A DNA stretch of 64,000 nt, taken from assembly GCA_963565915.1 (NCBI GenBank), contig OY751491.1:62001-126000 (forward strand), given 5' to 3'. Position numbers and translations under genes: made by a program. This document shows positions 54,059-64,000 of the stretch, piece by piece. The stretch comes from Entoloma clypeatum (lineage: Eukaryota > Basidiomycota > Agaricomycetes > Agaricales > Entolomataceae). The notes beneath the pieces are model-generated. The model made no database searches. It was not told the DNA's origin and saw only the letters and a program-made list of their open reading frames with translations. Each line of letters starts with the position of its first letter. Positions within the stretch are counted from its first letter, which is position 1.

Positions 54059-55689
54059 ATGATATTTGATTCGTCTGCCCAACATGCGGACTACGGGCTT
54101 CATGGATCTCCCTTAGGACCACTGCCACTACCCTTCCCCCAATCCCCTTATCCCTACATGGTCATGATGCATGAAACGTTCGGATTCATCTTCAACTGCA
54201 CAGGCGCGGGTCTGCCCTCGCGCATTCCCTCTCCACTCACGCGGTCGAACCACAAACGACGGCGCCTCTCGCACTCCGACCTCTGGCGACACGTCACGGC
54301 TGCGTTGCTGCTCAAGCTCAACGAGATCGGAGGTGCCCTCAATCAAGCTCTTCATTCATCAGAATCAGACGATACCCTCATCTCGCTTACTCGGGAACTC
54401 AAAGCCTATTGTGGCGGCCTGCTGCGTCTCTTCACCGCCCCCGGTCGGTCATTACCCGGCTACCAAATTCTCCGCTTCAACCCTTTCCCCATCTCCAACG
54501 ACTCTATCTTCACCACAACCAAGGGAGGCAACCGTGAGGCAACCCTCCCTCGAACCATCTCCGTTGACGGTCCCGGGGAAGTGTTGTCAGCGTGGTCGCT
54601 GAGCTTGGAGGCTACCATCTCCAAGCCGCGGGATACGGCGGAAGACACCCTTCGTACCTTCCTTCTACGCGATCCCCTTGCACGAGGCGAAGAATACCTC
54701 CGGCGGCATGCGGGCAACCTTTATTCCGAGACGACGGAAAGCATTGACCCGGATGGTCCTCGAGAACTGTTGGAGAATTTTTCCCAGCTGTTGATTCTCG
54801 AGGCCACGAATGATCGGTGAGTCTGTTTTGACACTGAAATACATTCCTGGGTTGATGGGATTCCTAGAACGCTGGTGAAGCTAGTAGACCATCCAAGAAC
54901 GTGGAACTTTTTCCAGGGTAAGCCACGAGTTGCCTTCCACCAATATCAATACTGAAATTACATTTCCAGGGAGAAGATTCCCTGATGATATCGACACGAC
55001 TTCCATCGGCATCGTGTCTCTCCGCCGCGATGCCGACGTCGCCCTGTCCGTGATTGACGAGATGCTGGAGTACGTTAACTCGGACGGGATCATGCAGGTG
55101 ACTAGTCCACAGATCCGCTCACTGGCCCTGTCTGACTTACGGTTTGCAGACCTACTTTGACCACAGCCGGCCCCGCTTCGATGCTGTTGTCTGCATCAAC
55201 GCCCTCACCCTCTTCTACACATACGGATGTGGCCACTACCTCCCCGACACGTTGAAGTGGGTTCACGAGATGCTTCTCAACCGCACCTACGTCGGCGGCA
55301 CACGATATTACACAACCTCCGAATGTTTCCTCTTCTTCCTCGCCCGGTTTCTCTGCTACTCCGACGACGCAGAGGTTCATGCGACGCTGAAGCCCCTCCT
55401 TAAAGACCGGGTACAAGAGCTGATCGGTGATCCCGGTGATGCGCTCGCGCTCGCGATGCGCATATTGGTGTGCGATTTTGTCGAGATCAGGAACGAGGTC
55501 GACCTGGAGGCACTTCTTTCCCTGCAATGCGCGGATGGGAGCTGGGGCGTTGGGTGGATATACCAGCTTCCGTCTGTGGGTACCCGCATGGGAAACCGAG
55601 GATTGACGACAGCACTGGCCATCAAGGCAATCGCGGCGGTCGGTGCCCCAGATCTGGATGGGGTCGGTTGCCGCAGGTTCTTCGTTTGA
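54059..55689 (+). CDS. HAD-like/class II terpene cyclase, copy 2 (HAD part degenerate)
   Basis: It is a paralogue of the gene at 49921 with the same exon joins: …ATNDR|TLVKLVDHPRTWNFFQG|RRFPDDIDTTS…SDGIMQ|TYFDHSRPRFD…. The class II motif DIDTTS is intact (54987), as are VVCINALTLFYTYG, GGTRYYTTSECFLFFL, LIGDPGDALALAM, LQCADGSWGVGW and GNRGLTTALAIKAI. The N-terminal HAD region has lost motif I: the place of LDLGDV reads IFNCTGA. It keeps only the downstream LLENFSQLLILEATNDR junction. The translation start may be ATG 54158 rather than 54059. If active, it should cyclise a prenyl diphosphate without removing the phosphate itself. It stands alone, with no prenyltransferase or P450 adjacent. Confidence 0.75.
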
Positions 55690-57179
55690 TCGGGGTTGCT
55701 TTCGTCATCGCATTTCATTGTGGGAGGGCCACCAACTTATGGTGAATGGGGAAATAATGATAATGATAATGATTAGTGTATGCGAACTATCATCGGGATA
55801 GTGTAATCTTTTGTACAATATGTACAGTAGTGTAGGGCCAGGACGCCAGTTGTTGTACTAATACATTCATTACGACTGTTGTAACAATTCAAATATTCAT
55901 TTCTTGTGCATTCCCGATGTCACGCAAGTACAAGGCTTATCGAAGTTGTATCGAAGGGTCGACGCTTCTGCTCGGGTAAGGTCCAAATGTTGTTCCATTT
56001 GTATTCGCAGACAGATCAGCCCTTGCCGTCCTTAGGTTTCGCGCATCAAGTGAGAAGGCGAGCGCCAACTTCCGGGTTTTGAGTTCAGACTGAGGAGACT
56101 TGAACCTTGGAGGCCAATCGGGTAACCCACGAACCGAGATATTGGATGTGCAGCATAGCCTACTTCGATGAAAGGGGGATTTACCAGGGCATACCGCTGC
56201 CACGGATACACGAGGCCTCGGGCTTTTGTATGATTCACCGTTAGTAAGGACACCGAGATATTAACCTGCCATAGAAACTGGGGTGGAGGTTGGATTCCCC
56301 GTGTTTGGCGTAGGAGATGATGATATCCGGATCCGGAGCTAAAGTGACAGGGACAGAGGTTGACGTTGGTGTGTTGAGCCCGCAGTTTCTGGAGTATGGA
56401 CGGGAAAGGCAATGGGGTGTTTTGATGCCCGACACCGTGGTTTCCTACATATGTTCCTTGACTATAGTGAAAATTCTTGCAAAATCGGATTGAGACGTTT
56501 ACTGACCTACTACATTCAGGAGGCTGGAGTGGAAGGCGGTGATTTTGAATTGTTGCTCAATCAGGTTGACTGCGGGCGCGATACAACCAGCCCAGATACA
56601 GATATGACGACCCTTCGATACCTGTCGCTGAGGAGCAAGGTAGATTAGGTCGCAACAGCGTCATTTGAGCGGTCGGACGGCTTCTGCGATTGACTGATGG
56701 CTGGAGCTTTCGAAGCCTGGGCTTGAAAGTCAAGCATCCCCTTAAATCCCAGCGCCCAGGACGCGATTAGAGCTGTGGATGAGTGGTCCTCTGTGACGTA
56801 GGCACATGTCATCTCAGAGCTGAGTAAAATATTCAGCCGTTTGTTATGTGGAGATACAAGGCGTACTTATGTGAGTTGTAAGCACCCAAGTGATGTTGGC
56901 CCATCAAAGTGAATCGCAACTGTACGACGAGACTTCAGTGCTGAGTAACTTGACCTATGACTTAGTTGTTTATCAGATTCATTCACAAGATATTCGAAAG
57001 TTTCGATTAATCCCAATATTAGTAGAGAAACCTCGGGAGCCAATGAGGACAAAAGCCGCACAAGGTTAAAGAAGTCTTGGAGGAAGTGAACCAGGCTTCG
57101 GGGAAGGCTGAATCGATGATGACTTGCCAACCGAAGCTCTCAGCGACATCACGTATTTGACCCAAAGGCACAGTTAATA
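55690..57179. other. No recognised gene
   Basis: A 78-codon open frame at 56412-56648 and others have no motifs. A stretch of ATAATGATA repeats at 55750-55775 follows the cyclase stop. Confidence 0.4.
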
Positions 57180-58940
57180 CGCACACCGAGGACGCCTTCG
57201 AGCGCCAACGTCTGAAGTTTCGTCTTCATAGCCGACGGGGGGCGCTTTCCCCTGGAGGGCGATTAAACGCGATGAGGCCGGGGACATGCGGCGTGGCCTG
57301 GAAGATAGAAGGAGGGAGATATCGGTCGGTTACTTGACGCTTAAGTAACACGTGCCATCGATGTACCGGAAGTCGTTCGCAGGGGTATCACGGCCGATCC
57401 AAGAGCCGATTCCGTCCAGACCGGGAAGGAGAGCCCAACGTAGCCGGAGCCGGAATGGGAGATGGATGCTTTGGCGTCGTTGATGGTGCTTGCGCCGACA
57501 CAGACGGCGCCGGGTGTACGAGGGGAGAGGTGTTTTTGGCATCTGAATTGGAGTCTCCTGCGTCGAAGCGACGGACAATTTGTGACTGCGATGCTATAGA
57601 AGGGTGAATATGCAAAGCGCAACATGGATCGCGACATCGGTCGTCTGATATCAACCGGCTCGTAGTAGAACGGGCCTACCGAAGTGCAGCATCGTCCAAT
57701 GCAGTGAAGCGGCTAGCGCCAAGCGACATGGGAAGATGGATGGGCGACCAAAGCTGCCATGGAAGCCTGAACGTGATTCAGCTCAGAAATGTTATCTAGG
57801 CATGCTGTATTGAGTGAAGCAAGGGAGGTAGTCAATGAAAGGATATCAGAAACTGGACAACATCCCTCAAGGGATGATGGGTTCACCTGATTTACCTGGA
57901 TAATGAGACTAGACATCTCGAAATCTTACCCGGCGTCACTACCACTACCGACTTTCACAGGGATAATGCTAGCGGCCTGCTTTGTTTCTGATATCAGATC
58001 ATCCTGATAGAATTTCCCGTTTTCCTTGGGTAGACGGAATTGGCTGCCTGCCGCGGTACCACTGAAGTACACAGAATCATCACGAAATAGGATCAATGGC
58101 TGGAAGGCTGTGAGGAGAAAACGGCTGACTTACGCGACCTGAGTTCCGTGTCCGTTGCCATCAGCGTCCCTGTCGTCCAAATCTGTCATTGAATTGTTAC
58201 ATAGGTAGGTGGAGGGCATAATCTCACGCATAGCCTCCGAAAGTCGCCCCCCATCGAGGGCATCCGTCGAATCGAGTCTGTCGCCATTTGGGTACATTGT
58301 TTTACACATAGGGAAACGGGAGGCGTAGATGAGTTTACACCGCTGCTGGTGGCTCACGATCACTTGTGCCTGACGTGCCAGTATCTGGTACAAAGCGTAT
58401 AGGCAAGAGCACATTATCTCCGAAACCCATTCAATCACGTACCGCGATGTACCATATCGACACCCGCTCCCGCAGAGGGGTCGTATGTGTAACTGAAGGT
58501 GACAGCGCTAATCCACAGAGGCACCAAATCAACAAGTAAGCCTAGCTGACAAACGTGAATTGCACCTGTCTTTGGGCTAGCCAGACTCGCCCTAAAACCC
58601 AATATCCCCGGACCCCATGGCGGATCGGTCTTAAGGCTAAGGTCAGTCTCTAGAATGTTGGGAAACAGTGGTGCTAAGGTGCATGAGACCATCTTCTTCA
58701 AGGAAGTTGACGTCGGAGGATCCCTGGGTGATGTTGAGCTTCGGGGTTACCTTGACAAATGGGCATCGATAGCTGGACGAAAGAAAGAAAGGGGGTATAA
58801 GGCATACCAATGACCTTGATTATATATTGCCCGGTGGTTGTGCCTGCGTACTGACTGATGTCATGGAGGCCCACGGCAGGAATTGCGAAATCTTGGAAGG
58901 AGAGAGATCCAGTGGCAAGGAAAGCAGCGGAGGAGAGCAT
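57180..58940 (-). pseudogene. Subtilisin-like serine protease, probably a pseudogene
   Basis: On the minus strand a signal-peptide-like start at 58940 (MLSSAAFLATGSLSFQDFA) leads to an I9-type propeptide (GQYIIKVI, then KLNITQGSSDVNFLEEDGLMHL), the mature N-terminus (PPWGPGILGF, SYTYDPSAGAGVD), the active-site His block (DADGNGHGTQVA at about 58140), CVGASTINDAKASISHSGSGYVGL, and the active-site Ser block GTSMA (about 57345) followed after an intron by PHVPGLIAF. The segment that should hold the catalytic Asp (VYVIDTG) after GVD is replaced by unrelated sequence, and several joins need frame changes. S8 proteases of this kind are secreted proteinase K relatives. The missing Asp argues for inactivity unless an exon was missed. 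Confidence 0.6.
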
Positions 58941-58955
58941 CTGGGGCGATGGCAA

Positions 58956-59522
58956 AGAATGAGAGAGACGGAAAGGCGCTCAGTGAGCGTGTAAGGATTA
59001 AAACACAGAGGGCGCTCTGATACTCCGACGTCCAGATGCTGCATAGTCTTGGAACAGTCTTGTCGTCTCGAAGGAAGAGCAGCTTCTGTATATGTTGCAG
59101 ATGGCATGGGGAGCCCCGCCGACTGCCGACGGCGGAGTGACTAGCCGGCATTCTACATGCGAGGCGCATGCCAACGTTGACATCTCAGATGGGTATCTCA
59201 GCTTTACATAACATCTATGTTTTAGTCTCCACGATTTACTTGGATGAGAACCTCGTACAGTGAGAAGTTCGAAGCCCGAATCACTGTTTGAGTAGATGTA
59301 GAGGGGTTGGTCAATTGCATATGACGACTCAGGAGGAACAGAGCGACTTAACCTTGGAGCGCGACGATGGCTTAGGGTTGCAGTCGCTCTGTGTGGCTCT
59401 GTGCTCCGACAAGGGGGGACGAGGAAGGTCAGTTGAGGTCACGCGCACACTGTCACGCTACGATCAGTCTATTTCGGAAATCGGCATTGCACTCTGAAGT
59501 TTGGAGCGGCACTGGCAGCACG
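58956..59522. other. Intergenic region
   Basis: Shared upstream region of the subtilase remnant (minus) and the kelch gene (plus). No motif recognised. Confidence 0.4.
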
Positions 59523-62500
59523 ATGGCCAAAAAGAAGGCCACTGCAGCCAAATCGACAGCAAAAGCTGTAAAGAAGGCAAAAACCGCACAAAAAATCGAG
59601 AAGAAGGAGAAAAAAAAGAGCAACAAGTCGAAAGATGCGGAGGACGATGACGAGGATCTGGAAGGCATTCTTGAAAAGGTATCGGAACCCGTTTGATCCT
59701 GTAACAGAGCCCTCACAGTGATTAACTGGTGGCGATCAGTAGATGCGAAGAGAGTGGGAGGAGGCCCATGCAGTGACTGAAGAGCTGGTGGAAGGACCAC
59801 CGAGTCGACGGGCGAATGCGACGCTGACGGCGTGTCCGAATGGGAACCATCTCTGGTGTATCGGTGGCGAGTTTTTCAGTGAAGATGGTAAAGCGGTGAG
59901 CGTACAATGGCTTTTTTGCGAGGTCAAACTCTTTTTCTCAATTTCTCGGTCGTATTCCAGTATTTCTACAACGACGTCTTTCGATACTCTCCAGAAAAGG
60001 TGACGTGCTAAAATAACCCATTGAGGGAATGACCTGACTCTTTGCAGGACGAATGGAGAAAGTTTGTGTCGCCCACATGTCCGGGCCCTCGCTCGGCCCA
60101 CGCGGTAGTCGCAACGCCCGCTGGAGGTGGAAAGATCTTTCTTTTTGGTACGCCTTGAGCTTGTTTCCAAAAGATGTCCACCATCCCACGATCTGCTAGG
60201 TGGGGAATTCTCGTCCCTACATCAAAATACATTCCATCACTATCGTGACTTCTGGTGCTTCGACATATCCACCCATTCCTGGGATCGGATCGAGACGAAA
60301 GTGCGTCCCAGCGCCCGATCCGGCCATCGGTGAGTTCTTGGCTTCCTCCGTTAGCACTTGCCAGACTCATGGGTCCACATAGAATGGCCGTATTCAAGCA
60401 TTACATCGTGCTCTTTGGTGGATTTTACGATCCTGGTATCACAAGTAAAACCATCTTCCTCTTCTTTCAGCGTGTCTTGATTCAAACGATATCAAAGCTC
60501 GGTACCTCAACGATCTCTGGGTGTTCGATACTCAAGAATACAAGTGGCGGCAGATAGAATTAAAGGAAACCGATCAAAAGCCTTCGTAAGTTCATCTCTC
60601 TGTACCGCCCTTTCCAACAAGCGGAAGCTGATACTTGGGCATCGATCGGTGTAGACCACGCAGCGGATTCTCGTTCCTGCCGACCGCTGACGGTATTCTT
60701 CTTCATGGTGATCGCAACCCAATCTACTTTCCAATGCTCAAAGACCCACTTACGAGGATACACAGGCGGCTATTGCAAGGAATATGCCAAAGGAAAACGT
60801 CCTATCGGGGTCATGCTCGAAGACACCTGGTTCTTGCAGTGCGTTGGCAATTCTCACACTTCGTTTTGTTTCGCTTATCTGACTCCGTCGTCGTCGTGAA
60901 GCATGGCACTCAATACCCCCTCCTCAGATGCTCCGGCGACGGGCAAGTCTTCAAAAGCGAATGCAGACCCCTTCGCCGTCAAGTGGGAACGACGAAAGCG
61001 CGGCTCGTACGCACCATCTACAAGATCTGGGTGTACAATGGCGCTGTGGGCGTCCAAGAACACCGGAATCCTGTTCGGAGGTGTGACGGATGAGGACAGG
61101 CATGAGGAGACGTTGGAGAGCGTGTTTTGGAATGATTTGTGAGGTTACTTCTCGTGTTTCCTTGATGGAGCGCGATGCTGATTGTGTTTTGTGGTGAAGA
61201 TATGGATACCAAATACCGGGGAAAGGAAAGTGGGTGTCGATGACGCTGAAGCGGCTGAAGAAGAAGGGTGGTGGTGGTGGTGGCGGTGGTAAGAAGAAGA
61301 AGAAGAATCTGGATGTTGGGAAGGCGGCGCAAGGGGGGCGTGGGGGAGAAGAACAGGACAGTGGGGTGGATGATGAGGACGAGGTTCGAATCGTTCTACT
61401 CTGAGAGGGGCTTTGGAATACTGATTATGCTCGGCCGTTCGTCAGGGAGAGCGAGTCGTGGTTTTCCAGGAGAAAACCAAGTCTAAAATGGAGCAGGTCA
61501 AGAAACCAGCATCTGATCCTGTCATCGATCCCGATGATCCAGACCTCACCGTCCCGATTCCCAGGTATAACACGATGCTTGCCGTTCTGCGAAACACCCT
61601 CTACATGTGCGTCACCCACTTTTCCATATATTCTCTCTCACCTGAACGAGACATGGGTGGTTAGCTATGGTGGGATCTTCGAACGCGGCTCACGCGAGTA
61701 TACCTTGGACGACTTCTATTCGCTCCAGGTTGATAAGATGGATAAATATGTGTGTTTGAAAGAAAGTGGCGTTGTGATTGGTGATGAAGATGAGGAGAGT
61801 AGCAGTGACGATGATGATGAGGAAGATGATGATGATGAGGACGATAGTGCTGGCGATGACGAGGATGATGATGAAGGCGAGCCAGAAGGGGACCAGGACA
61901 ATGAGGGCGAAGGCGGTCGAAAGAAGGAGGAACCGGCTGAAACGGCCCCTACCATGAAAGGTAACGGGACAGGAATGGAGGAGGTTGGCGAGGGCGAGGA
62001 ACATGGAGATGGAGATGGACAAGACGAGAAGGCAGGTTCTATCTAGCAAATCATCACTGTCATTTTCCTTATCCGACTTTTTAGGATGATCTACGATTGA
62101 AGGCCACCGCATTCATGGGCGTCGCCAAAGATGTCACTCGGTCACCCGAAGACATTATCAGTACACCTCTCCCTGGAGAGACATTGGCTATGTTTTACGC
62201 CCGTTCACGTACGTTGAACTGTCCTTGGTGAAATCCTAATTTATATTAGGAACCTTTGTGCAGGGGAGTTCTGGTCGCAGAAAGCTCATGGCATGAGTTC
62301 GGACGATCGTGGAAAGCAGCTTCGCCGTAATGGGTTCACCTTGGCTGAAGAGCGATATTGTGGGTGTTTTTCTTTTTTGATCTGGGCTTGTTGTGTCGGA
62401 ATGCTGATGTGTGTCTGCGTCTTCTGTTTTTTTTTCAGCATCGTACCAACCAATACTGCAGGAAGTTGAGAAGATATTGGCAGAGGCTGGGCTTGACGAG

Positions 62501-62578
62501 GATGAAATGAGGAGGAGCGCCGCTGCTGGGCCGCCCTCAGCTGGTGCTGGAGGAATACAGAGTCGCAACCGCAGGTGA
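59523..62578 (+). CDS. KEL3: Kelch-repeat protein, KEL3/KLHDC4 family
   Basis: A multi-exon gene. The start ATG 59523 opens a Lys-rich N-terminus (MAKKKATAAKSTAKAVKKAK, then EDDDEDLEGILEK) as in fungal Kel3 and human KLHDC4. After the first intron (59679-59742), kelch blades follow: NATLTACPNGNHLWCIGGEFF, RSAHAVVATPAGGGKIFLFG with GEFSS and HHYRDFW, ARSGHRMAVFKHYIVLFGGF, NDLWVFDT, PRSGFSFLPTADGILLHGGY, GCTMALWASKNTGILFGGV, and YGGIFERGSREYTLDDFYSL. A basic linker (KKKGGGGGGGGKKKKK), a long Asp/Glu tract (about 61780-61910) and a conserved C-terminus (STPLPGETLAMFYARSREFW, QKAHG, RNGFTLAEERY) complete it. Kelch propellers bind proteins; the exact role of this family is not well defined. At least eight introns of about 45-65 bp. 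Confidence 0.85.
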
Positions 62579-63113
62579 ATATTGATGAGTGACGGCAGAA
62601 AACAGTGTATTGTCAATCTTGAATATCTACGAAACTTGGAAAACTGCTCATCGACTGGTGACTATGTACATATGTACTGCCGTTTGCAAATCGCCGGATT
62701 TTTTCGACGCGTCACGCACGTGGCTAAACCATCGTTACCATCAACAACGTTGATGAGTCTCCGCTCATCGAGTTGGATGTTTCTGCATGTCTATCCCCTC
62801 AAATTTCAAATGGCAGACTACGAAATTTCCCAATGAAATCTACATTATTTACCAAAAGCTGCAATTAAGTAAATAATCAAAGGTTCCACCCAAACGCTTA
62901 ATTGATGTGCTCGTCGAGGAGCACGTCGAGCGGCGATGAGCGCTCGCTGTGGACAAGAGCCAAACGGTCGTTGTGTGGTTGCGAACACAGCCTCCATCAG
63001 TTGATCATGCCGGCATCTCCCGGTCCAAACACGACTAAACTAATCGCAAATCACGACCACACCTATATCGACGACCTCAAGACCCCCACCGTATTCCTTC
63101 AAGACAAAATACG
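62579..63113. other. Intergenic region, RPL14 promoter
   Basis: No gene seen. The leader before ATG 63114 contains a pyrimidine/ACGACC-rich stretch. Confidence 0.45.
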
Positions 63114-63849
63114 ATGTCAGTGAGTACCAAAACCTTGCAGTTCCCTTCCAGGGACCGTACGGGACGACTCTCAGCGGAATTTTGGGCATTTTCGGGGTGG
63201 ATTCGTATCGTTGAAGTTGGATGAAGCGGAATGGATTGGAGCCAAATCTCGCAGTGGTCGTTCCGAGGGGTTCAATTGGGTCTTGCTGCGGACGCTGACG
63301 ATTCCTTCCTCCTCGTTCCATAGGATTCAAACTTCCAACGTTTCGTCGAGATTGGCCGTGGTGCGTTCCACATTCCCATGCACACGATACTTCAGAGCTG
63401 AACTAAGATTCCTTTGTTACAGTGGTCCTGCTAAACTCTGGTCCTTCGGCCGGCAAAATCGCTGTCATCTCCGAGATCATCGACCACAACCGCGTACGTT
63501 TCCATTGAGAATCTACCTGCCTTGTCGATCCTAATCTTTCAGGGCACAGGCAATCGTTGACGGTCCCACATCTGGCGTCCCCCGCCAAGCATTCCCCTAC
63601 AAGCACCTAACACTCACACCCCTGAAACTTGCGAGTCTTCCTCGTGCTGCCGGTACCGGTGTTGTCCGCAAGATTGTCGAGAAGGAGGCCATCGTCGAGA
63701 AGTGGGAGAAGTCGGCTTGGGCACAGAAGCGGGCTGCGATCGAGAAGAGGCGGTCGTTGAACGACTTTGATCGTTTCAAGGTTATGCTGGCGAAGAAGGC
63801 ACGGAGAGACATTGTGAGGAAGGCGGTGCACAAGGCGAAGAAGGCATAA
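63114..63849 (+). CDS. RPL14: 60S ribosomal protein L14 (eL14)
   Basis: Four exons: a two-codon first exon ATG TCA (63114-63119), then 63324-63360, 63423-63493 and 63550-63849, with introns of 204, 62 and 56 bp. The joined protein begins MSDSNFQRFVEIGRVVLLNS and continues GPSAGKIAVISEIIDHNRAI, VDGPTSGVPRQAFPYKHLTL, TPLKLASLPRAAGTGVVRK, KWEKSAWAQKRAAIEKRRSL, FDRFKVMLAKKARRDIVRK and a Lys-rich C-terminus, the full eL14 pattern at about the expected 138 residues. It is part of the large ribosomal subunit. A tiny first exon followed by a long first intron is a common layout for fungal ribosomal protein genes. Confidence 0.95.
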
Positions 63850-64000
63850 TTCTATCTTTGGGGACGTGCATCTCATCAGCTCAAAACGGAAAGGGTGTCC
63901 GCATGCCTGTTTCATCCGATTATGCCCGACATGAATTTATATGCATGCGCTATGCTCTTTTCCTGTGACTTTTTTATTGAATGGATAATCCTTTAGGCCA
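63850..64000. other. 3' flank of RPL14
   Basis: No further gene begins before the window ends. Confidence 0.4.

Noticed and set aside
61716..62112. Ser-rich and hydrophobic open frames on the minus strand
   Set aside because: Complement of the Asp/Glu-rich low-complexity tract of the kelch gene.

Overview
The window is a stretch of a mushroom-forming basidiomycete (Agaricomycete) genome. Evidence: genes split by many 45-65 bp GT-AG introns, a terpene cyclase family of the HAD plus DxDTT type, BTB and F-box genes typical of this class, and a transposon load (Ty3/gypsy, Ty1/copia, DIRS, CACTA/Plavaka-like, hAT, Tc1/mariner, MITEs) usual for these fungi. There are no bacterial-style operons and no CRISPR. 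The species cannot be named from the sequence alone.

Layout. 0-9 kb: a gypsy solo LTR carrying a Tc1/mariner scrap, a gene truncated by that LTR, two intron-containing initiator tRNA-Met genes plus a broken copy, and two small secreted cysteine-rich protein genes (one with a decayed duplicate). 9-19 kb: a transposon graveyard. A DIRS relic is split by a 1.2 kb inverted-repeat block, followed by a non-autonomous hAT-like element with a minisatellite core, then a decayed gypsy element, itself hit by another solo LTR and fused to the remains of an HPP-family membrane protein gene. 19.9-23 kb: a BTB gene divergent from an ATG14/UVRAG-type autophagy gene, and a tRNA-Ile. 24-32 kb: a secreted GH32 (invertase-like) gene between two copies of a duplicated block (small secreted protein plus antisense cytochrome P450); both P450 copies are pseudogenes.

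31.95-45.36 kb: a 13.4 kb TIR transposon (CACTA/Plavaka-like) with three multi-exon genes. It is interrupted by a nearly pristine 5.8 kb copia retrotransposon. The whole transposon sits inside the second P450 gene, whose 5' exon is found on the far side at 45.37-45.48 kb. So the nesting is P450 > Plavaka-like > copia. The copia primer-binding site is complementary to the spliced anticodon stem-loop of the initiator tRNA-Met genes seen at the start of the window.

45.8-64 kb: mostly ordinary gene space. It holds an intron-containing tRNA-His, an F-box gene, two tandem-paralogous HAD-like/class II terpene cyclase genes (drimane-synthase-like) with a small hAT-type MITE between them, a subtilase pseudogene, a KEL3/KLHDC4-type kelch gene and the ribosomal protein gene RPL14.
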